64,000 nucleotides of DNA from JAWKTM01 sp041399085 (GCA_041399085.1 JAWKTM010000023.1:37333-101332), one strand, 5' to 3'. Positions 16,703 to 26,941 are shown, counted from the first letter of the stretch. Numbers and translations: made by a program. The notes: generated by a model from the letters alone, not told the origin.

Positions 16703-17227
16703 GACGGCGGCTCGCTACTGGCGACGAATGCGTCGTCATCCTGGGCGACAAAGAAAAACACGGGGAGGGCGTCCAAACCACGACCAAGGTCGTCGACTGT
16801 CGGTTCCATCAGTCATCGCCCCCCGATCTTGTTCGAGGTGGCAGTTGTGTCCGCGATACCGTTCGCATCGCACGAAAATCGCATCCCAGGAAAACAACAG
16901 CGGCCCGCGCGGTACAGGGGCGGGCCGCTCCATCCGGTCTTTCTAAACCCAATGCGTGCCAGAACGGCAACGGGGACAAGAACCACCAGGGGTCGAATTA
17001 GCCAAGCAAGGTTTTTCGTGCTGAACACTGGCCTCATTGTGCGAAACTGCGAGCAATTGTCAAGCACCTAGACCAACTAACTTTTTTCGGTTCCGCAGCC
17101 CCGTTGGTCGCCCCGAATTCGCCGCTTTGCCGGCCAGCGACCGTCGTCCACGATCCTATTCGCCGTTCCAGCCAAGCCGCCGTGGCGCAATCACGTCGCC
17201 ACGCGCGATGATGAACCCAACCAACAC
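16703..17227. other. Intergenic gap with a hairpin
   Basis: 525 bases between folK and the arsC-like gene. There is no convincing gene. It should contain the promoter of the folK operon and the 3' region of the arsC-like transcript; a strong stem lies at 16899-16929. Confidence 0.4.
16899..16929 (-). terminator. GC-rich hairpin downstream of the arsC-like gene
   Basis: AGCGGCCCGC (16899-16908) and GCGGGCCGCT (16920-16929) form a perfect 10-bp stem. Read on the minus strand it is followed by TGTTGTTTTCC, a T-rich run, as in an intrinsic terminator. It lies about 300 bases after the arsC-like stop. Confidence 0.4.
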
Positions 17228-17566
17228 TCACAGAATCTCTAACACCGCCTCGGGCGGACGCCCCAATCTCGCCTTGCCGCCCGAAACCACAATGGGTCTC
17301 TCAATGATCTCGGGATGTGTCGCCATGCGGGTAATCAACTCTTGCGCGTCATCGGTCTCCGGCAATCCCAAAGCCCGATGCTCTTTAGGCCGAATCAAAT
17401 CCTTCGGCTGTACGCCGAGCTTTTTCAGCAATCCACTCAATGCCTTGGCGTCGGGCGGCTCTTTGAGATACTCAACTACCGTCGGCTCGATTCCGCGATC
17501 GCGCAGTAATTGCAACGTCTGGCGACTCTTGGTACATCGTGGATTATGGTAGATCGTTACGGCCAT
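17228..17566 (-). CDS. arsC: ArsC/Spx-family arsenate reductase-like protein
   Basis: 112 residues from the ATG at 17566. It has the thioredoxin-like ArsC fold: the N-terminal IYHNPRCTKSRQTLQLL contains the redox Cys in CTKSR. YLKEPPDAKALSGLL and LIRPKEHRALGL follow, with RPIVVSGGKARLGRPPE at the end, which matches glutaredoxin-dependent arsenate reductases closely, including the Arg residues of the anion site. Membership is strong; arsenate as a substrate is inferred because no arsR, arsB or acr3 lies nearby. The yhdH-like gene ends 60 bases upstream on the same strand. Confidence 0.85.
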   Translation of the reverse strand: MAVTIYHNPRCTKSRQTLQLLRDRGIEPTVVEYLKEPPDAKALSGLLKKLGVQPKDLIRPKEHRALGLPETDDAQELITRMATHPEIIERPIVVSGGKARLGRPPEAVLEIL

Positions 17567-17626
17567 CTCACATGGTTCCTTTCGATAGTCGAAGCAACAT
17601 TCGACGAATGCCACTGCTAGTCATTT

Positions 17627-18610
17627 CTAAGCTCCAATACGAACGATCACTCGACCGACCTGTTCGCCGTTCAATATCCGACGCACTTCCCGATCCACGT
17701 CGTCCAATGGAACTTCGGTAACCTGGGAATCCAGTTCGCTCAGTCGCCACTCACCGGCTAACCTGTTCCAAATCTCAAGCCGTCGCGGGTAGGGGCAATC
17801 GGCGGACGCCACGCCGGCAAGCGTAACGCCTCGCAGCAAAAACGGGTAAACTGACATCTGCAATTCGGCCCCGCCTACCAATCCACATGCAGCGATGCAA
17901 CCCCCATATCGCGTCGATCGCAACAGCGTCGCAAGCGTGACACCTCCGACCGTGTCCACACCCCCGGCCCATTGTCCGCGGAGCATCGGTCGTTCGCTTG
18001 TGTCACACACTTCGCTCCGATCCATGACACGCGCCGCGCCCCAGCGTCGAAGTTGCTCGTGCCAATCCTTCTTGCCCGTCACCGCGACGACTCGATATCC
18101 GAGCTTGGCCAACAATCGCACCGAAAGACTCCCGACGCCGCCCGTCGCGCCCGTCACGACCACTTCTCCCAATTCGGGCCCCACTTCGTTTCTTTGAATC
18201 GCCATCACACATTGGGCAGCCGTGAAGCCGGCGGTTCCCAGAATCATCGCCTCGCGAGCCGTAAGCCCCGGCGGTTGCGGAACGATCCAGCTTGATGGCA
18301 CCCGCACATACTCGGCCCAAGCGCCCCAGTGGGACTGCCCCAGTTCGTAACCGGTCACGAGCACTCGATCGCCAGCCTGGTAATCGCTCGACGAACTCGA
18401 TTCCACGATGCCCGCCGCGTCGATTCCCGGCACATGAGGCAACTGTCTGACCACGCCGGGATGTCCCGTGGCGGCCAACGCATCCTTATAATTGAGCGAC
18501 GACCATTGGACGCGAATGAGCACGTCTCCCGCGGGTAGTCGCTCACTCGGCAACCGCTGTAGCGAACCGCGGACGCCATCCGCGGTATCCTCCACGAGGT
18601 CCACAGGCAC
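17627..18610 (-). CDS. yhdH: YhdH-family quinone oxidoreductase / acryloyl-CoA reductase-like
   Basis: 327 residues visible, a medium-chain dehydrogenase of the YhdH/AcuI group, which reduces acryloyl-CoA or quinones with NADPH. Motifs: WSSLNYKDALAATGHPGVV, HVPGIDAAGIV, GYELGQSHWGAWAEYVRV and the nucleotide fold VVVTGATGGVGSLSVRLL. No zinc ligands are present, as expected. The first residues look truncated: an ATG at 18629 with a GAGAGAGA ribosome site reads MSNEHFSA, the usual family start, but is one base out of frame with the rest. A one-base indel at about 18611 would join them. I annotate the open portion from a GTG. Confidence 0.88.
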   Translation of the reverse strand: MPVDLVEDTADGVRGSLQRLPSERLPAGDVLIRVQWSSLNYKDALAATGHPGVVRQLPHVPGIDAAGIVESSSSSDYQAGDRVLVTGYELGQSHWGAWAEYVRVPSSWIVPQPPGLTAREAMILGTAGFTAAQCVMAIQRNEVGPELGEVVVTGATGGVGSLSVRLLAKLGYRVVAVTGKKDWHEQLRRWGAARVMDRSEVCDTSERPMLRGQWAGGVDTVGGVTLATLLRSTRYGGCIAACGLVGGAELQMSVYPFLLRGVTLAGVASADCPYPRRLEIWNRLAGEWRLSELDSQVTEVPLDDVDREVRRILNGEQVGRVIVRIGA

Positions 18611-18685
18611 TGAAGTGTTCGTTGGACATCGGCGTCTCTCTCTTTTCGAGTGAATCGGTGTCGCATACTAATCGAGATCATGTCA

Positions 18686-19847
18686 TCATAACAACGCCGC
18701 CAAGGCCTCCAGCAGCCGCTCCAAATGCTGTCGCGTATTGTAAAGGTGACAAAGAGACACGAATCGTTCGTCTCGCCAGCTCACAATGGGAACTTCAATT
18801 CCATAATCTTGCCACAGTGAGTGCTGCAAAGCCCGAGCATCACCTGGGGGTAATGGCAGATGGGTCATGGAGCCGTACCAAGCATGGCCGTCGCTGGTCG
18901 CGGGAGCATACGGCTGGCATTGCAAGAGGTCGAGCAAGCCGGTCCGAGCTTCGCCAGCCATGACATACATTCGCTCGCGAACACTCTCGAATCCAACGAG
19001 TTGAAGAAGTCAACTGCCGCGGGGATCGCTAAAGGCACTCGGATCGCGGTGCCGCTCAGTAAATTCGTCGAACCATCGTTCCAGTTTTGTGGGCGGCGTT
19101 CGTCCCAACTCATCGCGGCCGGTCTCATCCACGGCTGAAACTGCGGCGATACATAAAGGAATCCCGTTCCAAACGGAGCACACAGCCATTTGTGGCAACT
19201 GGCTGTGTAAAAGTCACAACCGAGCCGCCGAAGATCAACGGGCGTTTGCAGCAAGGCATGAGGCCTCAATGCAGACCAAAGCAGGAGTGCGACTACGCTC
19301 GACAAATGGCTTCCACCGGCAAGATAATGGCGGTGGGTGAGGTAATGTGACTCACAATCAACAGACGTGTTTGCACCGTAACACGCGAGAAGATCGCTTC
19401 TAACACTTCACCGACCGAGCTGATCGGGAGCGGAAGCCGGGCGATGGCCAGCTTGGCTCCGACAGCATCCGCGGCTCGGCGCCAAATTCGCTCGACCGCG
19501 CCATACTCGTGGTCGGTCAGTAGGACTTCGTCACCAGGGCCCGATCGAAATCCGTCCGCGACGAGGTTCATACCGGCGGTGGCGTTCTCCACGAAAATCA
19601 TGTCGTCAGCCACACAATTCACAAACGTGGCTAGGCGCCGGCGTGCGTCGAACCAAGCGGGCTCGAATTGCCGCACGAAGAAGTCCATCGGTTGTTCGTC
19701 GAGCGCATCCTGCCACGCTCGACGCGCCGCGCGAACGGGCGCGGGCGGCGGTCCGAACGAACCATGGTTGAGATAAATGGTGTCAGGACGCAACCGCCAC
19801 GCGGCGGCCACGTCCTGCCAGTCTTCCTCGAAATTTGCCCGCCGCAC
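18686..19847 (-). pseudogene. Frameshifted class-V aminotransferase (isopenicillin-N-epimerase-like)
   Basis: One PLP enzyme spread over three frames. 19293-19847 carries the N-terminal half with YLNHGSFGPPP and FVENATAGMNLVADGF. 18865-19305 carries the PLP-lysine region YTASCHKWLCAPFGTGFLYV. 18686-18970 holds the C-terminal domain ending RLLEALAALL. The shifts occur at about 19305-19330, where two short deletions in GC-rich runs would restore RTPALVC and GPHALLQT, and at about 18965. Restored length is close to 385 residues, normal for the family. All catalytic regions are intact in pieces, so sequence error is plausible. The substrate is unknown. Confidence 0.75.
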
Positions 19848-19997
19848 TTGCCGCTCCGTCCCATTCGACCACGCGTCTGTTGCTACCGCAATTCACATGC
19901 GCAGTGTAGGGAGCGGCACATGGCCGGGGCAATGGCGGGCCACCGGACCCAGCTCGTGGATGTGCCGGAGTCCGGTGTCGGGCTTCAATCTCGCTCG

Positions 19998-21677
19998 CTA
20001 ATTCATCGGCGGCGCGGGCGGCATGCGATCGTCGGGCATGTCCGGGAAATCCGTGGGGATTGTCACATCTCCCATGAGTGGGCCAACCGGCGGAACCATG
20101 TGATCTGGCAGCGGAGGCAGCGCGTCCGGCGTGGGAGGAATCTCGGGCATGTCGGGCACTCCCGGAAATCCCGGCAGCGGCGATTCAAAGCCGCCGGGCG
20201 CTACCAGCGGGTTATGTAGAAACGCGTCGGGAACATCAGGCACGGCGGGCGGCGTCATCGCTTCGGATAACGGAGCGCCAAGATCCGGCTCGGGGATCAT
20301 CGGTGGAATCTCACTCTCGTTCGGCAAGGCAGCCGGATCCACGGTTGGCGAAGATGCTGGCGCCCGACGACGGTGTAAACGAAGTTAGGGTCGTCGGATT
20401 TCGCAAAGGCTCCTTCCCCCGGTCGCCGGCCGTCTTGCCACATCCGAACATGGATCCACAAACGGTAACAACAAGATTTAAGACGCAATCCAATGATGTC
20501 TCATGGCTACTATCTCACTTATAACGCTTTGTGATACAACAAATCCGTAGGCTGTCACATCCCGGACGCCGGAACGGTTGACACGGCTCGAGTGGGCACT
20601 GGCGGGCAGCAACAGGCCCAAACCCTGGTAGGCCCATCCCCGTCAAACCCGGGAGATAGAAGGCATCGGGAAACATGCTCGCGTCCGCGGGACCGCCTGG
20701 GCCACCGGGGCCTGCCGGATCCACGAATCCGCCACCAGGAAATCCTGGACCACCGACGGGATTCGCCGTCACTGGGCGAGTCGATGGCGTCGAACTGCGC
20801 GACGATGAGGAGTATCCGGTCGGCGGACGTAGTAGCACTGAACCTCTTTGGTGTTTACCGCCGATTGCAGCCCAAACAGGTCGAGTAGCCAGGAGTGAAT
20901 CGCCTTCGGGACAAAACCACACCTGGCGAGACCTCTTGATGGATATCTCGTCCGCATGCTCTGTCCGGCATGGCACGGTCGTCTTACTGATGAATGGAGT
21001 ATGGCGCTGGGTTCCTTATTTTCGGCAAACCCCAATAGTCGGACACTAGGCGGCGACCACGTCGGCTCCCGAAGTTCGGGTTCCGGCTCGACCGCCGTTG
21101 TGGTTGGCTGTTCAACTGGCGTGCGAACAATCTCGGGCTTGGGTTTCTCTGGTTCCGGCATAATAGGCGGAGCAAACAGATCGCGAATCGGAACGGCGCC
21201 CGACGTCTCGTTCGCCAGAGGTGTTCCGGAGTCGTCGGAACTCGACGGAAGAGTGGAATCCTCCGACGAGTTTGTCGCAACCTTTTCAAAGCCGCGGACT
21301 CATTGGTCCTCTGGCCATTAGCCGAGTCGCCAGCGATCGATTCATTCACGGACTTTCCATCGTCAGCTACTGCGGCGACGGCCTCACGGAGTCGCCCTGA
21401 AACCGTGGATTTTACCGCGACCTCGCGATTCTCATCGGGCGGCGACTGAACGATCGCCGCCTCGGGATCAACTTCATCCGAAGCAGGCGACGACAACGAC
21501 GCCGGTACGTCAGGCGTGGCGGCCGAGTTGGTCGCACTTGCCAGTGTGGCGTAGCAGAACACCTTCGGTCGCGGCAGCCGTTACTGCTTCAATGGTGGAC
21601 TCGTCGCAACCAGTGGCGAGTAAAGTCACGATCACCAGCAGCGAGAGCGGGCCTAATTGTAGCGCGATATGGCGCAC
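19998..21677 (-). pseudogene. Broken lipoprotein with GspC/PilP-like segment and Pro-rich tail
   Basis: Pieces in several minus-strand frames form one decayed or misread gene. A GTG at 21677 begins a lipoprotein signal, LSLLVIVTLLATGC (lipobox LATGC). Then comes an acidic Ser/Ala-rich linker (about 21560-21250), then EPEKPKPEIVR and SPPSVRLLGFAENKEPSAIL. In another frame HQEVSPGVVLSRRRF follows; together these resemble the GspC/PilP homology region. The rest is Gly/Pro-rich (GFPGGGFVDPAGPGGPGG) and ends with a repeated P-D-x-P-x-x-P tail. Its position just before a receiver gene and PilB/PilC/pilin genes supports a pilus or secretion role. At least four frameshifts; the family call is tentative. 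Confidence 0.4.
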
Positions 21678-22168
21678 GTTGATGAACGGCGGCGTGTTGC
21701 GCCGTGGGCTCTCCCCACAGGTCGCAACGAACGACGAAACAGACGGATTATCATCCGTTAGATGGATCTGACTGCCCCTCGAAGCGCGCTGCATTGCCCG
21801 CCCACGGACCGTGGCAACATCTACAGCGTGATGAGGATTCAAACAACCTTAGATTGAATTTCAGCGGTGGGAGCAAGTGCACCGCGACATTTGACTGTCT
21901 GCCGATCCAGACCTGCTCGACAATCCACACTTGCGGACCAATCGTCATTCGCTTGCGACAAGCGGACACACAGTGATCTACGTGCCGGTACGACTGGAAC
22001 TAGGCGGTGCCGCGGCAATGAACGAACCAGGGTGGATGATGGGATCGCCAGTTTGACTCGCTTATCGCTCAAGCTACGTTTCTATGCCAAACAATGGAAG
22101 CATTGCGTATTGAATCGTCAATTCAAACGTGTTTCGCACATGGATCGGCATATTGGGGGCAGAGCACA
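21678..22168. other. Divergent intergenic region upstream of the secretion cassette
   Basis: 491 bases between the broken lipoprotein gene (minus) and the broken receiver gene (plus). No gene or repeat is recognised. It probably contains promoters in both directions. Confidence 0.35.
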
Positions 22169-22601
22169 ATGCACATACAACAGCGACATCTGTTGTTAGT
22201 CGAAAGGATATGCTCTCTTTCGGATATCACGGCCTTTCGTTTGGAGTTGCTGGGATACGCCGTCGAGGCCGTTCCCTCGGCCGAGGACGCGGTGGTCAGC
22301 CTGGAACGACGCCGACGGATTAATTCTGCTAGACCTCCACCAGCCTGGCATGAGTGGCCTGGAATTCATCGAGCAACTGACGCGGGATGAAAGCACCAAC
22401 ACGATTCCCATCATGGCGATCGCGATTGACGCCGACTTGGAATCCGTACAGAAGGCTCACAAGGCCGGCGCGGTCGACTACCTTGTCGCCCCCTACGACC
22501 CCACGGTTCTCGAAGAGAAAGTCGCTCGGCAGCTAGAGCGCAGCTCAGCACCGACGGCGACACCGACTCGACCCGCACTCGCGCTAGGAAGACGTACCTA
22601 G
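22169..22601 (+). pseudogene. Frameshifted receiver-domain protein
   Basis: A CheY-like domain broken in its middle. The first frame, from the ATG at 22169, gives HLLLVERICSLSDITAFRLE and YAVEAVPSAEDAVVSLE. After two single-base losses near 22305-22325 the sequence would read LILLDLHQPGMSGLEF, with the acceptor Asp. Then the second frame continues to 22601 with PIMAIAIDADLESVQKAHKAGAVDYLVAPYDP in order. The Lys after beta5 is replaced (VAPYDP), so signalling output may be unusual. Placed just before the PilB/GspE-like gene, it probably belongs with the pilus or secretion genes. Confidence 0.65.
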
Positions 22602-22697
22602 TCGCGACACACCATATACCATTTCCCGCTCGACGACGTAGGTGCAGATGTCGTCGAGCGGTGGAGCGTCTAATAATCGCACACACGGGGCACACTC

Positions 22698-24386
22698 ATG
22701 GCCAGGCTTGGAGACATACTCATCGCGCGCGGCGATATGACCGAGGACCAACTGCGCGATGCCTTGGCGTCACACGGACGCGAACGTGGAATGTTGGGCA
22801 ATACCCTTGTAAAACTTGGGTACATTTCGCTCGAGCAGTTGGGGTCAGCGCTCTCCGAGCAGTTTGAGGTTCCCTACCGATCGCTCGGCGGCGAAGAGAT
22901 TAATCCCCAGATCGTTCGACTGTTGCCCGAAAGCATGGCTCGAGAACGGCAGGTCGCGCCGATCGAGGTTGAGGGGAACCAACTCACATTGGCCATGCTC
23001 GCTCCCGACGACATCGGCACTGTCTTCGAAGTGGAGATGATCACCGGTTATCGCGTCGATCCGGTGGTTGTCGTCAGCAAGGATCTCCAAGCGGTACTGG
23101 ATCGGGGATTCGACGAACGTGTGTCGGCTCGCCAAACGGTTGTCGACATCAAGCTTGCCGAGTTGGAAGAGGCTAAAGCGACTGGCGACCAAGAGGTTGA
23201 AGTCGTGGTCGAACGCGACGAGGACGACGCGCCGGTCGTGCGCCTCGTTCAGTCAATTTTAATGGGTGCCACGAACGCGGGCGCTAGCGATATTCACCTG
23301 GAACCTCATAAACCGCAAATGCGGGTTCGATATCGCGTTGACGGGCAATTGCAACAGGTGATGACGATTCCCGATCATACGGAAGAGGCCGTTGTCGCTC
23401 GTATCAAGGTAATGGCGGATATGGATACGACGGAGACACGTCGCCCGCAGGACGGCAACCTTACGATCGAAGAAAATGGGCAACGAGCTAGCTTTCGTGT
23501 GAGCACGATTCCCACGGTTGGTGGCGAAAAGGTCGTGATGCGTGTGTTGGACGAAACCAATAAGGTCTTCACCTTTGAAGCCCTCGGTATGCCGGAGAAG
23601 GAAGTCACGATCTGTAAGGACTTGATTAACAAGCCTTATGGCATGGTGGTTGTCACGGGACCAACGGGTTCTGGTAAAACGACTACCATGTACACGATGC
23701 TAACCAACATCGACTCGAACGAGAAAAATGTGTCGACCATTGAGGATCCCGTCGAGTTTCGCTTGCCGGGCATCAATCAAGTTCATGCGGACAACGCCCA
23801 CGGAATGGGGTTCGCGACAGGTCTAAAGTATCTCATGCGACAAGATCCTGACGTGATCCTGGTCGGCGAAATTCGCGATCAAGAGACGGCAACCACCGCC
23901 GTGCAAGCGGCACTGACGGGTCACTTGCTGATTAGCACCCTACACACGAACACAGCCGTGGGTTCGGTTACCCGTCTCGGCGACCTTGGTTTGGACAATT
24001 TCAAGATCGCCGGGGCTCTATTGGCCGCCATTGCCCAGCGATTGCTGCGAAAGATTTGTCCCTACTGCAAGGAGCCGACGGATCCCAATCCAACAATGCT
24101 ATCGCACTTATTGAAAGGTGCGGAGTTGCCCGACGGCGCACAGTTCTATCGCGGAGCCGGATGCTCCAAGTGTCTTGGCACCGGTTACTCTGGCCGTTTG
24201 CCCATTTATGAGATCATGGTAGTGACGCCAGCTTTGGAACGCGGCATCGAAGCGGGGTTGCCAGGTTCCAAGTTGCGGGAGATTGCTGTCGCCGACGGAA
24301 TGGTCGAGTTAGCCGCGGCGGGACTCAAGCAAGCGATAGCGGGCAAGACATCCGTTGAGGAAGTGTATTTCAAACTGTCGACGTAG
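22698..24386 (+). CDS. Type IV pilus / type II secretion assembly ATPase (PilB/GspE)
   Basis: 562 residues, the normal PilB/GspE size. An N-terminal MshEN-type domain (LGDILIARGDMTEDQLRDAL, repeated architecture to about 150) may bind cyclic di-GMP. The ATPase core follows: Walker A GPTGSGKTTTMY at about 320, Asp box STIEDPVEF, Walker B VILVGEIRDQET, His box LISTLHTNTA. The zinc-binding pair CPYC and CSKC (about 455 and 495) is complete. It powers pilin or pseudopilin polymerisation from the cytoplasmic face. The next gene is its inner-membrane partner, 77 bases downstream. Whether it serves pili or secretion is undecided because no secretin is in the window. Confidence 0.93.
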   Translation: MARLGDILIARGDMTEDQLRDALASHGRERGMLGNTLVKLGYISLEQLGSALSEQFEVPYRSLGGEEINPQIVRLLPESMARERQVAPIEVEGNQLTLAMLAPDDIGTVFEVEMITGYRVDPVVVVSKDLQAVLDRGFDERVSARQTVVDIKLAELEEAKATGDQEVEVVVERDEDDAPVVRLVQSILMGATNAGASDIHLEPHKPQMRVRYRVDGQLQQVMTIPDHTEEAVVARIKVMADMDTTETRRPQDGNLTIEENGQRASFRVSTIPTVGGEKVVMRVLDETNKVFTFEALGMPEKEVTICKDLINKPYGMVVVTGPTGSGKTTTMYTMLTNIDSNEKNVSTIEDPVEFRLPGINQVHADNAHGMGFATGLKYLMRQDPDVILVGEIRDQETATTAVQAALTGHLLISTLHTNTAVGSVTRLGDLGLDNFKIAGALLAAIAQRLLRKICPYCKEPTDPNPTMLSHLLKGAELPDGAQFYRGAGCSKCLGTGYSGRLPIYEIMVVTPALERGIEAGLPGSKLREIAVADGMVELAAAGLKQAIAGKTSVEEVYFKLST

Positions 24387-24463
24387 CGCTCGTAGCACGA
24401 GACATAGCGGCGTCTCAGGTGACTCACAAATCGCGCGAAGCGAACGAATAAGGGATCGCAGAC

Positions 24464-25594
24464 ATGGCAGGACAGGCAGTTCCGAACGCGGCCAAGCCAG
24501 CCGGACTCGTTCAACAACTGAGCCAGATCCAGATCGGCGGCGCGAAGAAAGCGTCAAAAGTTAAGAAACGCGATCTGATCTATATGTTGCGTAATATTTC
24601 CACCTTGGTCGACAATGGGTTGTCGTTGCCCAAGGCGCTCGAAACGGTATCGCAAGAGAAGACTTTGCGCAAATACGCGCACATGTTGGTCAATATCCGC
24701 CAGCGCGTCGAGCAGGGAGAGACCTTCAGTAACGCGGCGGCAAAGTTTCGCGACGCCTTTAGCGATTTGATGATTCAACAGATCAAGGTCGGCGAACGAA
24801 GCGGTACACTGTCGGCCACGCTCGCGCGTCTTACCGCCCAATTGGAACAGGGCGATAACTTGAAGAGCCAGATCATCAAACGACTCACGTATCCGGCCAT
24901 GCTTATGTTCTTTGGCAGCGGCGCCGTCTCGTTCATGTTGCTGTTCGTCGTGCCAACGTTCGAGAAGACATACTCGGAGTCCGGGGCCAAGCTGCCCGCG
25001 GTCACTCAGTTGCTGATCGATACCGGACGTTTCGGAAAAAGCTATGGCTGGCTAATCGCCATAGGAATTGTGGCGACTGTCGTGGGGACAATTCTGGTGC
25101 GGCGAAATCCGACGGGCCGGTATGCGTTCGACCGATCGATACTAAGAATCCCCATGCTAGGCGATTGGTTTCGTAACATTGCCGTGTTGCAGTTCATGGA
25201 GGTGCTGGGAAATCTGATGGACTCCGGATTTACGGTCGTCGAATCATTGGAAGCTTGTAGCCGGGCGATCAACAATATGGCAATTCGGCGCAGCATTGAA
25301 GAACTGAGATTGTCCGTGCTACGCGGCGAGAAATTCAGCAGCGAATTGGAAAAGCATGGCAATATGTTTCCGCCGATCGCCATTCAGCTCGTCATTATTG
25401 GTGAGAAAACTGGTACGTTGGCGAAAGTCACCACGCAGGTTCGCGAGCATCTGCGGCGGGAAGTTGAACGCACGACCAATTTGATGTTGGGCACGATCGA
25501 GCCGGTGATGACCATAACTTTGGCCGGCGCGATTGGCACCATTTTGCTCGCGATCTACCTACCAATGTTCGACATGATTAATACGATGGGCTAA
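24464..25594 (+). CDS. Type IV pilus / type II secretion platform protein (PilC/GspF)
   Basis: 376 residues, with two copies of the T2SSF domain. The first opens KRDLIYMLRNISTLVDNGLS, the second follows at about 225 with VLQFMEVLGNLMDSGFTVVE. Three transmembrane segments are visible: about 140-165, 190-212 and the C-terminal VMTITLAGAIGTILLAIYLP. The protein is the inner-membrane platform that couples the ATPase to the pseudopilus. It begins with about 30 hydrophilic residues. The ATG at 24464 has an AGGGATCG site. A pseudopilin gene follows after 62 bases, so the three form one unit. Confidence 0.93.
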   Translation: MAGQAVPNAAKPAGLVQQLSQIQIGGAKKASKVKKRDLIYMLRNISTLVDNGLSLPKALETVSQEKTLRKYAHMLVNIRQRVEQGETFSNAAAKFRDAFSDLMIQQIKVGERSGTLSATLARLTAQLEQGDNLKSQIIKRLTYPAMLMFFGSGAVSFMLLFVVPTFEKTYSESGAKLPAVTQLLIDTGRFGKSYGWLIAIGIVATVVGTILVRRNPTGRYAFDRSILRIPMLGDWFRNIAVLQFMEVLGNLMDSGFTVVESLEACSRAINNMAIRRSIEELRLSVLRGEKFSSELEKHGNMFPPIAIQLVIIGEKTGTLAKVTTQVREHLRREVERTTNLMLGTIEPVMTITLAGAIGTILLAIYLPMFDMINTMG

Positions 25595-25656
25595 GCGGCG
25601 AGGTTGCTTGCCTGGCCCGATGTGAAGCTGATTCAAACTAGGACTGGGAATAAAGT

Positions 25657-25998
25657 GTGATGCAAACGAACTTTGCTGTCTGCCGTCGCCGTGGGTTTAG
25701 CATGCTCGAATTGGTCGCGGTCGTGACCATCCTGGGAATCATAGCGGCGATTGTGGTGCCGCGAATGAGGACGCGAGCGGCTGACTCGCAGAAGGCGGCT
25801 TGCGACGTGAATCGATCAAATATCGAGATCCAGGCCCAACTGTGGTTTCGCGATAAGGGAGTGTGGCCCGCCGCGAATCTAAGCGATATCGGGGCGGACG
25901 CGAAATTCTTTCCCGATGGATTGCCGAAGTGCCCGATCAACAATGGGTCGTACACATTTAACTCGACGACCGAAAAGGTGAATGGGCACGCTCATTAG
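25657..25998 (+). CDS. Type IV pilin / GspG-like pseudopilin
   Basis: 113 residues. The prepilin signal is clear: RRRGFSMLELVAVVTIL, with peptidase cleavage after Gly, the mature Phe, and Glu at position +5, followed by the hydrophobic helix and IVVPRM. The mature part is short, with two cysteines (ACDVN and PKCPIN) that could form a disulfide loop, and ends with an NGHAH tail. The initiation codon can be GTG 25657 or ATG 25660. No prepilin peptidase gene is in the window. The cassette ends here; the next gene lies on the other strand. Confidence 0.85.
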   Translation: MMQTNFAVCRRRGFSMLELVAVVTILGIIAAIVVPRMRTRAADSQKAACDVNRSNIEIQAQLWFRDKGVWPAANLSDIGADAKFFPDGLPKCPINNGSYTFNSTTEKVNGHAH

Positions 25999-26017
25999 TT
26001 ATGGGACGAACTGGTTG

Positions 26018-26941
26018 TTAGAAACCGATCCGCGTACCACCGTTGCCAAAGGTTAGGCGAACGCCGCCCAGGTTCAGTTGAACGGCTGACGGTGAACCGC
26101 CGCGATGATGCGGGTGCGCCGCGTGTCGATCATAAGGACTGTGCGAACGGTGCGTCAGAGCCGGGTGGATGTCCACATGGGCATGGGCGGCTTGTTCGAT
26201 GCTCAAAGCGCTTTGAAGATGAGCATGAGCCTCGTCGAGATCACAGATCCGGCCAGCGACTTGGTAGCGAGCGATGTCGCGGATTGCTTCCAGCATTTGG
26301 CGGCGGGCTTCATGGCTGCACATCTCATGGTGAGCTCGCACGGCATCTTGTTTGGCGAGCACACTGTTGACGATCCGATCGCGATCACAACTAGCTCGGT
26401 AAGCATCATCCAAATGTTGCATGGCGGCAATCACGTGCGACTCGCCATGCACATCGCGGCAGCGTCCTGAGAAATAGTATGACTTGCCGACGGGCCGAGC
26501 GACCGTGTAACGTCCGAACGCCGCGGCGACCGGAACCGCGTGCCGAGCTTGCTCGACCGAGATCGCTCGCAGAATCGCGTCACTCGCCGAATCGAGCTCG
26601 CGAATGTGTCGCGAGCCGAGATAGTGGACCAAGTGATCGCACGCGTCGTCCAGCAGCCGATGGGCGGTTGGATCGCATACCTCTCGCGAGCTGACAAGCA
26701 CTTGCCCTTTGGCCAGCAATGTTTCCCGTACGCGGGTCGTTTCGCAATCGGCATGAAAGGCGTTGTTGATGTGATCCAACGCGTCAATCATGTGGGCTTC
26801 GCCATGACAGCCGCAGCGTTGGCCGGTATAGCAGTAGGAACCGTGTTGGGCCTGGGCGGAATTCGCAAGGGCAACACTGCCGGCGAGAGCAATTGCGGCC
26901 ACGGCGGCTGTGATCGAGCGGGTCAGGCGGGTCGACTTCAT
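26018..26941 (-). CDS. Secreted Cys/His-rich protein with two tandem repeats
   Basis: 307 residues with a clear signal peptide (AAVAAIALAGSVALANSAQA). The mature protein contains two homologous ~92-residue units, about residues 43-135 and 161-254. Each begins with a C-x(2-3)-HGE-H motif (GCHGEAHMIDALDHI and DVHGESHVIAAMQHL), continues with LAK and the matched Cys in EVCDPTAHR / EMCSHEARR, and ends in S(V/I)EQA-HA. Aligned Cys (43/161, 66/185, 89/208) and His residues suggest metal or haem binding, or disulfides; no CxxCH is present. A His-rich tail (HAAHPHHRGG) follows. I do not recognise the family. It converges with the pilin gene. Confidence 0.6.
   Translation of the reverse strand: MKSTRLTRSITAAVAAIALAGSVALANSAQAQHGSYCYTGQRCGCHGEAHMIDALDHINNAFHADCETTRVRETLLAKGQVLVSSREVCDPTAHRLLDDACDHLVHYLGSRHIRELDSASDAILRAISVEQARHAVPVAAAFGRYTVARPVGKSYYFSGRCRDVHGESHVIAAMQHLDDAYRASCDRDRIVNSVLAKQDAVRAHHEMCSHEARRQMLEAIRDIARYQVAGRICDLDEAHAHLQSALSIEQAAHAHVDIHPALTHRSHSPYDRHAAHPHHRGGSPSAVQLNLGGVRLTFGNGGTRIGF

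Noticed and set aside
16813..17067. 84-codon minus frame with a hydrophobic stretch
   Set aside because: It overlaps the strong hairpin and lacks a ribosome site; one hydrophobic run alone is not enough.
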